From Mucilaginibacter sp. SG564 (GTDB taxonomy: Bacteria > Bacteroidota > Bacteroidia > Sphingobacteriales > Sphingobacteriaceae), in assembly GCF_013149275.1 (NCBI RefSeq), contig NZ_JABGNA010000003.1:514805-578804 (forward strand): a DNA stretch of 64,000 bases. Reading direction: 5' to 3'. A model generated the notes under the pieces. The model worked only from the letters and a program-made list of their open reading frames with translations. It was not told the origin of the DNA and made no database searches. Within the stretch, counting starts at the first letter, position 1. Every line of letters starts with the position of its first letter. Made by a program: the position numbers and the translations under genes. This document shows, piece by piece, positions 9,123 through 20,307 of this stretch.

Positions 9123-10103
9123 TTAATTTTCCTTCTTCATGTCAAGAATAATTTCATCAATAGTTGTGGTAGCACTGCCTACCTGGCGTATCACTATAGC
9201 AGCAGCATGATTAGCTAATTCGCCTGCTTCTTCTATAGTTAAACCTGCTGCTATAAAGTAAGCCATTGTAGCTAAAACAGTATCACCTGCTCCTGTTACA
9301 TCAAATACTTCAGTGGCTTTTACCGGCAATAACTTATATCCTGATTCGCTTAAAATCAACATACCTTCTTCAGAGAGTGTTACTACAAGATATTCGGCAC
9401 CAGTCTGTTTCAAAATAATTTTTGCCGCATGCTGCAAGCTTTCCAATGTATCTACCTTTTCAAGTTGAGCAGCCTCTGCCAATTCCTTACGATTTGGTTT
9501 AATGATATAAGCTCCTTTATATTTCTCGTAATTTAATCCTTTAGGGTCAATCACTACCTTTTTACCATAACGGGTAGCTTCCTGAATTAATTTTTGGGTA
9601 AGAAATGGAGAAAACAAACCCTTATTATAATCTGATAATACTACAATGTCTGCTTTCTCTAAATAATCAGCCAACTCATTAAGCAGCTTGTTAGCAATGG
9701 TCTCTGATACAGCACTGGTAACTTCACGATCTATCCGAACCAACTGATGACTCCCTGCAAGTACCCGGGTTTTTACAGTAGTAACGCGTGATTCATCTTT
9801 AATTATGGTATGGGTTTGCACACCCTCATCACTAAGTATCTCTATTAATTGAACACCCGCGCTATCATTACCTATTACTCCGGCAACCGCTACTTGCGCG
9901 CCTAAGGCTACCAGGTTTTGGACTACGTTACCCGCACCTCCCAGTGTAACCGATTCATTTTTCACATTAACTATGGGCACAGGAGCCTCCGGTGATAGCC
10001 GGGATGCGCTACCAGTAATATAATGATCGATCATCAGATCGCCTATAACAAGTATATTTGGTTTATGGGTGGCTGATTTAATGGAATGTATCTTGCTTAT
10101 CAT
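9123..10103 (-). CDS. rfaE1: D-glycero-beta-D-manno-heptose-7-phosphate kinase
   Basis: A 326-residue PfkB/ribokinase-family enzyme. ILVIGDLMIDHYITGSASRLSPEAPVPI is the typical RfaE domain I opening, NLGGAGN-type glycines follow (TLGGAGNVVQNLVALG), and DVTGAGDTVLATMAYF near residue 262 carries the catalytic aspartate. It phosphorylates heptose 7-phosphate at C1 to the 1,7-bisphosphate. It is the first gene of the visible minus-strand heptose/export run. The phosphatase GmhB and epimerase HldD that complete the pathway are not in this window. Confidence 0.94.
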   Translation of the reverse strand: MISKIHSIKSATHKPNILVIGDLMIDHYITGSASRLSPEAPVPIVNVKNESVTLGGAGNVVQNLVALGAQVAVAGVIGNDSAGVQLIEILSDEGVQTHTIIKDESRVTTVKTRVLAGSHQLVRIDREVTSAVSETIANKLLNELADYLEKADIVVLSDYNKGLFSPFLTQKLIQEATRYGKKVVIDPKGLNYEKYKGAYIIKPNRKELAEAAQLEKVDTLESLQHAAKIILKQTGAEYLVVTLSEEGMLILSESGYKLLPVKATEVFDVTGAGDTVLATMAYFIAAGLTIEEAGELANHAAAIVIRQVGSATTTIDEIILDMKKEN

Positions 10104-10193
10104 TTATTTAAAAGTAGCTGATCACTATTAATAACCATTTATTAATAGTTTGTTTTAATAATGTGGTTTTATTAAAAGCCGGGAAAAATTTTG

Positions 10194-10201
10194 CAAAGAT
10201 A
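10194..10201 (-). promoter_or_regulatory. Candidate -7 promoter motif upstream of rfaE1
   Basis: The minus strand reads TATCTTTG, a full TAnnTTTG match, 91 bp upstream of the rfaE1 ATG. It would place the transcription start near 10187 with a leader of about 85 nt. A matching -33 element was not obvious. This is probably the main promoter for the heptose and export genes. Confidence 0.45.
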
Positions 10202-10336
10202 ATTTTTTAAGGTTATTTCTTTGGGATAATAATATTTTCGAAGATCTTTCATCTAAATTTCTAAACTACGTTAGTTACACTACGTAATGTAAACTCAAAA
10301 CATAACATTCCCTTTTCAATAAATTTATCTTATCAA

Positions 10337-11998
10337 TTAGTCAAAGTAATAAGTAAGGTTGAGCCTTGCATGCATATTAAAGCCATTGCCGTGATTATAC
10401 TGATAGTTTAAAGAATAAACTGGAGTCAATTCGCCAGAGATCAGGTATTTTTTTAATTTGATATTAGTATAGAAGGTACTGTTTATATCAACCCAGTGCG
10501 AATTAGAATTACCCGAACCACTAAAAGCCATATAATACAGATCATTATTATGAATTTGCCGCTCCAACGTTAAGCCATAGGAATTCATCCCTTTCAAATA
10601 ACTAATATCAAACATAAAGCTGTTACTGCCTGGCCCGATACCGGCGCCTATATATCTGCCATCATTGGTATATCCATCCCGAGGGCTCGTAAGATGTGTA
10701 TACCACGTAGGTTCATCCCTTAATAAAAATGTGGGTGATCTTTGTAATTGAGTTAACTCGGCTTTTATTTGTATATAACTATCTTTTGACAGCTCGAACA
10801 ACTTACGCCCCCCCAAAGTGATGGCAGCTGAATGACTCGGTTCCTGTAAAAAATCGTTAATACTTCCGGTTCTGTCATTCCTTGCCCATTCAAAATAAAG
10901 CTCTGCGTTGTAAAGCGGTAATAGTTGACGTACATTAAGGGCAAAAGCAAAATCCTGGCCATCTCCACCCCTACCATTAGATACGTCGTTTGCTTTGAGC
11001 GACGACCCCGTAATTACTGGAAATAATTTTCTAAGGATATTTCTTTGATGATAAAGGGAGTCTTTATCCAAATAATCGTACCCAGTGAGCCCTAAATATA
11101 AACCCTTTAACCATTTAGGTTGCCAGTTAATCGTGTAGGCCGATATATAGCGGGTAACTTCAGGCTTGGGAAGATATAAGCCACCGCCGTTTACCAATTT
11201 GGTAAGATCAATTGGCAGATAACCTGACTGTTTTAAATTTCCTCCTATTACCTGCCATTCAAATGAACCTATGATGGTTTTAATTGGCTTAATTGAATTA
11301 AATGTCCAATGAAAAAAGCCAGGTGCCGAGTTACTCATCATAATGGAATTTTGCACACTTGGCCCCCACCATATATTCTCTGTTGAAACACCTGCCTCTA
11401 TATTTTTAAAGTTGACAGTTATTTTTGATTGCCCCGGATATAAATGCTGTAATGATTTATTGCCAAATCTTTCAGGTGCATCAATGCTATTTAGCATATT
11501 ATAATATGCATTTAAAAGCTGCATATTCGTAGTATTAACCTGAACATCGGCAAAAGTGTCAAACCTTTTGTTTTCGGCATACACAAATTCAGGTTTTATT
11601 TGCACCCTGAGTATACCTGCTTTTAATAAGAAACCTCCGCTAACCCTTGTCTGGTACCCTGCGGTTGGGTACAATGAAGAGTTGTTATAGCCATAAGGCC
11701 TTCTAAAATTATAATCATTTAGCCAGTTAAATGGTAATATCTGAATACCGGATGGTTTCCCCATAAACTGGAAACTGCCGTATGTTTTGCTCGCTACTAA
11801 TTGTTTGAAAGATGAGTCGGTATCATGCCAATCATCATTTAAGGGCCTTACGGTAAAAGATGAGGTATTATCGCTTTTGCCTAATAACTGGTTTCTCCTG
11901 GCAATATCTTCTGCATAACTCCCTACTGGTATGGTTTGCGAAAAAGTTTTTAAACCCAAAAATATCAAGACAACGGCTGATAATAAAATTTTCTTCAT
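10337..11998 (-). CDS. Wzi-like capsule assembly outer membrane protein
   Basis: A 553-residue protein with a signal peptide (MKKILLSAVVLIFLGLKTFS, cleavage after FSQ) followed by alternating hydrophobic strands of a beta-barrel. It ends in aromatic residues (LNLTYYFD), as outer membrane barrels do. The central region with WWGPSVQNSIMMSNSAPGFFHWTF and the following GSFEWQVIGG fits the capsule assembly protein Wzi family. In enterobacteria Wzi helps anchor group 1 capsule at the surface. It lies 233 bp upstream of rfaE1 on the same strand, under its own probable promoter, which ties it to the polysaccharide locus. Confidence 0.82.
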   Translation of the reverse strand: MKKILLSAVVLIFLGLKTFSQTIPVGSYAEDIARRNQLLGKSDNTSSFTVRPLNDDWHDTDSSFKQLVASKTYGSFQFMGKPSGIQILPFNWLNDYNFRRPYGYNNSSLYPTAGYQTRVSGGFLLKAGILRVQIKPEFVYAENKRFDTFADVQVNTTNMQLLNAYYNMLNSIDAPERFGNKSLQHLYPGQSKITVNFKNIEAGVSTENIWWGPSVQNSIMMSNSAPGFFHWTFNSIKPIKTIIGSFEWQVIGGNLKQSGYLPIDLTKLVNGGGLYLPKPEVTRYISAYTINWQPKWLKGLYLGLTGYDYLDKDSLYHQRNILRKLFPVITGSSLKANDVSNGRGGDGQDFAFALNVRQLLPLYNAELYFEWARNDRTGSINDFLQEPSHSAAITLGGRKLFELSKDSYIQIKAELTQLQRSPTFLLRDEPTWYTHLTSPRDGYTNDGRYIGAGIGPGSNSFMFDISYLKGMNSYGLTLERQIHNNDLYYMAFSGSGNSNSHWVDINSTFYTNIKLKKYLISGELTPVYSLNYQYNHGNGFNMHARLNLTYYFD

Positions 11999-12143
11999 AA
12001 TTATTGATAAGGACGCAGCAAATCATTTAAACGTAACAAGGCCATTCATTTTCTCCCAGGAAAAAATTATTTCATAATGCCTTATTGAATAAAATGCATC
12101 TGTAAAGTTTAAAGTATTTGCCGATAAAACGGCATGATCGAAA

Positions 12144-12151
12144 CAAAATTA
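12144..12151 (-). promoter_or_regulatory. Candidate -7 promoter motif upstream of the wzi-like gene
   Basis: The minus strand reads TAATTTTG (TAnnTTTG), about 146 bp upstream of the gene. A TTTG lies only 13 bp further upstream, which is closer than the usual 19-21 bp, so the -33 element is uncertain. The rest of the 415-bp gap between 11998 and 12414 is AT-rich and shows no gene. Confidence 0.35.
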
Positions 12152-12413
12152 CACTAAACTGTTACAAAAATTTAAAGGGCCCAAATATTAACGCGTGGCA
12201 ATTAATAAATTAACAATAAGGCATTAAATTATCCGATAGGTTTATTCAGTTCGAGTTTGTAATAGAGTGATCCAAATTTCGATTTACCCGTTTACAATAA
12301 GTTAACACTTATTTCCATATCGATATTATTTTTTATCGGAAGCAACCAAAGCCTCTTTTCACAACGTATTGGAGTTATAAAAGATTTATTATTAACCACT
12401 TTTAACCAGTACA

Positions 12414-13277
12414 ATGAAATTATTCAAAAATCTACCCCTCGCAATTGCCGGCATTGCGGTTATGTTTGCCAGCTGGTCATGCTCTAAAAACAACAACAGC
12501 AACAACACGCCAGATCAACCAGCCCCGGCGAATGCAATCAGACTATCAACTAATGCAAAGTTTGGCAGTGTTATTACCGATTCCAAAGGAAAAACCCTTT
12601 ATTTTTTCGCTATTGACGCCAACGGTAGCTCAGGCTGTAACGGTGGATGCTCTGTGGTTTGGCCTACTTTTTACCAGGCAAATCTTACTTTAGACAAGGG
12701 TTTGGATAGCAAGGATTTTAGCACTATAACCCGTGCTGATGGATCAAAACAAACAGCTTACAAGGGCTGGCCACTTTATTATTATCAGAATGATGCCAAT
12801 GCAGGTGATGTTAATGGCGATAAAATAGGAAATACCTGGTTTGTTGCCAAACCCGACTATACCGTAATGTTAAGCAACAGCCAGCTAATTGGCAACGATG
12901 GTGTTAAATACAACAGCGACCTTAAGGCTGGTGATGGTGTAACCCAATACATTGTTGATGACCGCGGGCAAACGCTTTACTCTTTTAGTCATGATAAATT
13001 TAACACCAACAAATTTACTGCCTCCAATTTTAGCAATAATAAAGTTTGGCCTATTGATACTGCTGTAAACGCGGCAATAAATGTCCCCTCTGTTTTGGAC
13101 AAAACACAATTTCAGACAATAACCGTATTCGGAAAAACCCAATTGGTTTATAAGGGTTGGCCATTATACTACTTTGGCGCCGATAACAACGTACGTGGTA
13201 ATAACAAAGGTGTATCTGTACCCACTCCGGGTACGTGGCCTTATGTTAATACTACTTCAGCCGTTGCACCTAATTAA
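12414..13277 (+). CDS. Lipoprotein with Secreted-repeat (Yx(F/W/Y)xxD, COG4315-like) domains
   Basis: A 287-residue secreted lipoprotein. The N-terminus MKLFKNLPLAIAGIAVMFASWSCSK has a lipobox ending at Cys23, then an Asn-rich linker. Two copies of the same module follow, near residues 45-145 and 160-280. Each has a T-L-Y-x-F-S/A segment, a V-W-P block and the strongly conserved YKGWPLYYY/F. This is the pattern of the predicted lipoprotein family with a conserved Y-x-(FWY)-x-x-D motif, whose function is unknown. The first copy holds a CNGGC pair. It is alone on the plus strand between minus-strand genes and ends in a hairpin terminator. Confidence 0.82.
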   Translation: MKLFKNLPLAIAGIAVMFASWSCSKNNNSNNTPDQPAPANAIRLSTNAKFGSVITDSKGKTLYFFAIDANGSSGCNGGCSVVWPTFYQANLTLDKGLDSKDFSTITRADGSKQTAYKGWPLYYYQNDANAGDVNGDKIGNTWFVAKPDYTVMLSNSQLIGNDGVKYNSDLKAGDGVTQYIVDDRGQTLYSFSHDKFNTNKFTASNFSNNKVWPIDTAVNAAINVPSVLDKTQFQTITVFGKTQLVYKGWPLYYFGADNNVRGNNKGVSVPTPGTWPYVNTTSAVAPN

Positions 13278-13294
13278 TTTAATTTCTTCATAAC

Positions 13295-13329
13295 AAAAAG
13301 CGGGTAAGAAAATTTCTAACCCGCTTTTT
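13295..13329. terminator. Bidirectional intrinsic terminator
   Basis: An 11-bp stem AAAAAGCGGGT/ACCCGCTTTTT with a short AT-rich loop that can extend the pairing. Runs of A and T on either side serve both the plus-strand lipoprotein gene and the convergent minus-strand beta-galactosidase gene. Confidence 0.85.
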
Positions 13330-13356
13330 ATTGCCTATTAAAATCTATTTATTGGC

Positions 13357-16515
<3,159 letters not shown>

Positions 16516-16531
16516 TTATGGATTTATGGTT

Positions 16532-16546
16532 ATCTGCCGGGCAGAT
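16532..16546. promoter_or_regulatory. Palindrome in the leader of the beta-galactosidase gene
   Basis: ATCTGCC-G-GGCAGAT is a perfect 15-bp dyad 20 bp upstream of the gene start. A further ATCTGCC half occurs at 16668-16674, close to the divergent hydrolase start. It could be an operator, but a chance dyad is possible. Confidence 0.3.
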
Positions 16547-16696
16547 CGATTTAGCTATATAATGGTTTTATTTAAGCAGGGCTAATATATACTGTATTAT
16601 TAACATTTAAAACAGGTTATTTAGTTTTCCTATATTTTCATCAATAGAAATTATATCTTAGAGCACCATCTGCCTTAATATTTATTTATCTGCTTT

Positions 16697-17503
16697 ATGA
16701 ATACTATAATTCAAAAAAAGAATAATATAACTATTGAGGGTAACCTTAATGCTACTGAAACAATTGTGTTTACCCACGGCTTTGGCACAGACCAAAACGC
16801 GTGGAATTGGGTCAAAGATGATTTTAAAGCTGATTATCGTATTGTGCTATTTGACAATATCGGTGCAGGCAGCGCAGACCCAAATGAGTATATACCAGAA
16901 AAATACGACCGGCTTTTTGCCTATGTTGATGATATGTTAAACATACTGGCTGATCTGAAATTACAAAATACTATTGTAGTTGCTCATTCCGTCAGCTCCA
17001 TGATTGCCTTATTGGCTGCAATTCAAAAACCGGAGTATTTTTCAAAACTGGTATTTATAGGCGCCTCACCACGATATTTAAATGATGAAGAGCATAACTA
17101 TACCGGTGGCTTTACCCAACCTGTTTTAGATGCTATGTATAGCGCCATGGCCGGTAATTATTGTGCCTGGGCCAGCGGTTTTTCGGAAGTTGCGATGGAT
17201 AATCCGGATCAACCCGAACTTGCACAGCAATTTGCCTATACCCTATCGGCCATCAGGCCTGATATTGCTTTAGAAGTAGCCAAAGTTATATTTGAATCTG
17301 ATGTTCGCGAGCATCTGCCTCATCTTAAAAAGAAAGTACTGCTGCTACAATCCTGGAATGATATTGCCGTGCCTACAGAGGTAGCCTATTATTTACACGC
17401 GCACATTGAAAATAGCACCCTAAAGTTCATTGATGCACAAGGCCATTTTCCACATATCAGCTCACCTCGGGCAGTGATCGCGGCCATCAAATCATTTATT
17501 TAA
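16697..17503 (+). CDS. RsbQ/KAI2-like alpha/beta hydrolase
   Basis: A 268-residue single-domain hydrolase without signal peptide. The triad is visible: Ser98 in AHSVSS, Asp222 in SWNDIAVP and His250 in AQGHFPHIS. The oxyanion-side HGFGTDQNAWN and the FDNIGAGSAD segment closely follow Bacillus RsbQ and plant KAI2/D14 receptors, as do IGASPRYLND and the short helical cap. In Bacillus, RsbQ works with the PAS-phosphatase RsbP in energy-stress signalling, but no such partner is nearby here. It is followed 123 bp later by a MarR-like gene across a long palindrome. Its substrate or ligand is unknown. Confidence 0.85.
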   Translation: MNTIIQKKNNITIEGNLNATETIVFTHGFGTDQNAWNWVKDDFKADYRIVLFDNIGAGSADPNEYIPEKYDRLFAYVDDMLNILADLKLQNTIVVAHSVSSMIALLAAIQKPEYFSKLVFIGASPRYLNDEEHNYTGGFTQPVLDAMYSAMAGNYCAWASGFSEVAMDNPDQPELAQQFAYTLSAIRPDIALEVAKVIFESDVREHLPHLKKKVLLLQSWNDIAVPTEVAYYLHAHIENSTLKFIDAQGHFPHISSPRAVIAAIKSFI

Positions 17504-17567
17504 AATACTGATAGCATATCAATTATCTATTTTAAGACAATCTTTTTCTTATAATCCATCCTAATAA

Positions 17568-17635
17568 GTATACCATTTATACCTTTGTATAATACTTGAC
17601 ATATCAAGTATTATACAAAGGTATAAATGGTATAC
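17568..17635. repeat. Perfect 32-bp inverted repeat with 4-bp spacer overlapping the marR-like start
   Basis: The left arm (17568-17599) is the exact reverse complement of the right arm (17604-17635), separated by CATA. The right arm contains the ATG (17627) of the MarR-like gene. Each arm includes TACCTTTG on one strand (17580-17587 plus; 17616-17623 minus), the Bacteroidota -7 motif. The size and perfection suggest a strong operator or RNA hairpin rather than a simple terminator, since no T-run follows. Confidence 0.9.
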
Positions 17636-18058
17636 ATTAATTCAACCTTAAAATTCATCCTCAACCTGGCTAAAATGCAAACGATAGTGAACCGTCGCTT
17701 TGATGCACAGTTGAGTAGTTATGGCTTAGGCTTTAATGATTTTGTTATACTGTATTACCTCTCACAGGCACCTCATGAAAAGTTGAGGAGGATTGATCTG
17801 GCCGACAAGCTGGGTTTTACTGCCTCAGGCATTACGCGCATGCTTGCACCTATGGAAAAAACAGGCCTCGTATCGCGCGAAAGTAATGAACGAGATGCCA
17901 GGGTAAGTTATGTGGTATTGGCGCCGGGTGGTAAACGTTTGTTGAACGAATCAATAAAAACCGCGGAATATGCCGCATTGGATATTTTCCCAAAATCAAA
18001 AACAAAAAAAATTGAAAAACTGTCTGAAATATTCGACGAAACAGGGCTCTTTTTATAA
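17627..18058 (+). CDS. MarR family transcriptional regulator
   Basis: A 143-residue winged-helix protein of the usual MarR length. The DNA-binding part runs near residues 55-95 (LRRIDLADKLGFTASGITRMLAPMEKTGLVSRESNERDARVSY), with the recognition helix SGITRML and the wing D-x-R motif. The start chosen is the ATG inside the right arm of the large inverted repeat; a later in-frame ATG (residue 17) is possible. It is followed after only 3 bp by the phosphotransferase gene, so the two form an operon. The palindrome over its start makes autorepression likely. The ligand is unknown. Confidence 0.88.
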   Translation: MVYINSTLKFILNLAKMQTIVNRRFDAQLSSYGLGFNDFVILYYLSQAPHEKLRRIDLADKLGFTASGITRMLAPMEKTGLVSRESNERDARVSYVVLAPGGKRLLNESIKTAEYAALDIFPKSKTKKIEKLSEIFDETGLFL

Positions 18059-18061
18059 AAA

Positions 18062-19078
18062 ATGGATCTAACAACAACAATACCCGAAATAAAATTGCCT
18101 GCTGTTAAAAAGGCGCTGAGATCTTTATTTAATCATACCGAAATTGAGGATATACAATTACTGACCGGTGGTCTTTCATCGGCATTGGTATACCGGATAA
18201 CCGTAAATGGCAAAAACTACCTGCTCCGTATAGTTATGCATGCTGATGAAATGCATGATCCGCAACGGCAGCACATTTGCATGGGCTTAGCGGCCTCGGC
18301 TAACATCGCGCCGCATGTTTATTATTCTAATGATGAAGATGCCCTGGCTATTACCGATTTTGTACAGGCCAAACCTTTACGCGAAGGTTTTGCTTCAAAA
18401 CAGGAACTTGTTACAGCGTTGAGTAACACCATCAAAGCTATACATGCGCTGCCCCCTTTCCCAAAACTGGTAAACTTTTTAGATGGGGTTGATATATTTA
18501 TACAACAGTTTAAGGAGCAGCACATGTTCCCGGAACATATTACGGCCGAGTATTTTTCACTTTACGCCGAAATCCAGAAATCCTACCCGCGGTATGATAC
18601 TGATCTGGTGGCGAGCCACAATGATTTGAACCCGAACAACATTTTGTTTGATGGAAAACAGATCTGGGTGATTGACTGGGAGGCTGCGTTTTTAAACGAC
18701 CGGTATGTAGATCTGGCTATCCTGGCTCAACCCTATGTTCATGATGAGCAGGACGAAGCCATTTACCTCCAAACCTATTTTGGTGAAGAGTTAAATGAAT
18801 ACAAAAAGGCACGCTTTTTCCTGATGCAGCAAATATGCCGGATGTATTATGCCATGATCATGCTCAGGTTTGCAGCAGCCCAAAAACCGGGCAATTATAC
18901 ACATGATACCAATATGGATCTGCCGGGAATGGCTGAGTTTGGCGCCATGCTGATGAGTGGCAAAATATTACTGGACACTTACGAAGGCAAGTTACAATAC
19001 GGTAAGATACTACTGAACACGATGCTATCGGCCATTAAAACTGAACGGTTTAAGGCAGCTATAAAAACCATGGGTTAG
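18062..19078 (+). CDS. APH/choline kinase-like phosphotransferase
   Basis: A 338-residue protein-kinase-like fold enzyme. LTGGLSSALVYRITVNGKNYLLRIV supplies the nucleotide loop and the ATP-binding lysine or arginine region. SHNDLNPNNILF near residue 189 is the catalytic loop, and VIDWEAA near residue 206 holds the metal-binding aspartate. This places it among aminoglycoside phosphotransferase and choline/homoserine kinase-like proteins. The substrate (choline, an amino alcohol, an antibiotic) cannot be told. It is co-transcribed with the MarR-like gene and followed by a hairpin terminator. Confidence 0.85.
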   Translation: MDLTTTIPEIKLPAVKKALRSLFNHTEIEDIQLLTGGLSSALVYRITVNGKNYLLRIVMHADEMHDPQRQHICMGLAASANIAPHVYYSNDEDALAITDFVQAKPLREGFASKQELVTALSNTIKAIHALPPFPKLVNFLDGVDIFIQQFKEQHMFPEHITAEYFSLYAEIQKSYPRYDTDLVASHNDLNPNNILFDGKQIWVIDWEAAFLNDRYVDLAILAQPYVHDEQDEAIYLQTYFGEELNEYKKARFFLMQQICRMYYAMIMLRFAAAQKPGNYTHDTNMDLPGMAEFGAMLMSGKILLDTYEGKLQYGKILLNTMLSAIKTERFKAAIKTMG

Positions 19079-19101
19079 TTTGCAAATTTGTTCTTAATTT
19101 T

Positions 19102-19133
19102 AAGACGCCTGCTGGAATTACTGTGGGCGTCTT
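19102..19133 (+). terminator. Intrinsic terminator after the phosphotransferase gene
   Basis: The 8-bp stem AAGACGCC/GGCGTCTT is followed by TTATTC. It lies 24 bp after the phosphotransferase stop and just before the AraC gene, which argues that the AraC protein starts at 19139 and not upstream. Confidence 0.65.
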
Positions 19134-19138
19134 TATTC

Positions 19139-20077
19139 ATGAAAGCAACAAACGAAAAGCTTGTTTTTAATACACTGATCAAACAATACCTTTATTTTGG
19201 ATTGCCAACGGAGGGCATTGATGATAAAACGGATTTTACCATTCATAACATCAAGGATATCCACCTGGAGCTGCCTTTTAAATCACCGGTGTACAGGCCA
19301 AACTTCTTTTCGTTTGTTTTTGTTAAGGATGGTCGCGGGGTTTATACTACAGACGATCTTCACTTTACAACCGAACCGGGCACTATCTATTTTACCAATC
19401 CGGGGCACTATAAATCGCATGAGTGGTTTGAACTCAATGAGGTTTACCTGATCACCCTCAGCGAATCATTTTTAAAGGAGAATGTGCATCCCGATATTTT
19501 CGAAGAATTTCCTTTTCTACTGGCCGAAACAGTTCATCCAAGGGTATTAGGCCAGGCTACATTCTCGGAATTTGAGGATATATATCTACAGATCAATAAA
19601 GAATATCAATCCAACAGCCGTTACCGTGCCCGGCTCATTGGGAATTTATTTGTGGTATTGCTGTTAAAAATAAAGGAATATTTCTGGAAGGATTATAACC
19701 CCATATATGAAGGGAACCGCAGCTCCCAAATCGTCAAGAATTTCAAACGTACACTGGAACAGCACTACAGGGATTTAAACAATGGCAAGGTACACCAGGT
19801 TTTCAGGCTACAGGATTATGCAGATGAGCAAAACCTGCACCCCAACTACTTAAGTAACGTAATCAAAACCAAAACCGGCAAACCCATCAGTACCTGGATA
19901 ACCGAAAAAACTATTGCCGAAGCTAAATCACTCCTACAAAATTCATCAAACTCTATTAAAGAGATCGCTTTCCTGCTGGGCTTCTCCGAAGCAAACCATT
20001 TTAGTAATTACTTTAAAAAGCATACCAGCATCACCCCTGTTTCATTCCGGAAACAGCATGGTACCATAGCTTGTTAA
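19139..20077 (+). CDS. AraC family transcriptional regulator with cupin-type sensor domain
   Basis: About 312 residues from the ATG at 19139. A longer in-frame start at 19088 would overlap a terminator hairpin. The N-terminal half is an AraC_binding/cupin fold (FSFVFVKDGRGVYTTDDLHFTTEPGTIYFTNPG). The C-terminal 100 residues hold two helix-turn-helix units: LQDYADEQNLHPNYLSNVIKTKTGK and IKEIAFLLGFSEANHFSNYFKKHTSITP, the latter being the classic AraC signature. It probably controls the SDR genes that follow on the same strand. The inducer is not known. Confidence 0.9.
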   Translation: MKATNEKLVFNTLIKQYLYFGLPTEGIDDKTDFTIHNIKDIHLELPFKSPVYRPNFFSFVFVKDGRGVYTTDDLHFTTEPGTIYFTNPGHYKSHEWFELNEVYLITLSESFLKENVHPDIFEEFPFLLAETVHPRVLGQATFSEFEDIYLQINKEYQSNSRYRARLIGNLFVVLLLKIKEYFWKDYNPIYEGNRSSQIVKNFKRTLEQHYRDLNNGKVHQVFRLQDYADEQNLHPNYLSNVIKTKTGKPISTWITEKTIAEAKSLLQNSSNSIKEIAFLLGFSEANHFSNYFKKHTSITPVSFRKQHGTIAC

Positions 20078-20086
20078 AACCCTTCT

Positions 20087-20162
20087 TGTAGAGACGCATA
20101 TTTGCGTCTCCGGTGTGAAAGTCCTCCCTCAATAATCTGAGACGCAAATATGCGCCCCTACA
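20087..20162. repeat. Dispersed palindromic repeat (GAGACGCA family)
   Basis: The left arm (20087-20110) TGTAGAGACGCATATTTGCG plus TCTC is itself palindromic. It is repeated in inverted, slightly diverged form at 20139-20162 (ending in CGCCCCTACA). Such TGTAGAGACGC/GCGCCCCTACA elements are a widespread intergenic repeat type. Here it ends the AraC unit and may act as a terminator. Confidence 0.75.
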
Positions 20163-20307
20163 GTAAAAATCCTTACCCTTTATCCAAAAATCCATGCTCC
20201 AAATCTCCCTTCTTTGATATTTGCAGGTAATGCTATGATATCTGTACTTTTTGGCTTGCGTTAAACCAGACCTTTGATTCATCAAAACAAACAAAGGAAA
20301 AATAATC

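Noticed and set aside
17596..17618. A TTGACA-like and TATACA-like pair inside the large palindrome, resembling an E. coli sigma-70 promoter
   Set aside because: Bacteroidota promoters use a different -33/-7 consensus, and this match follows from the repeat itself. Only the TAnnTTTG motif was kept as evidence.
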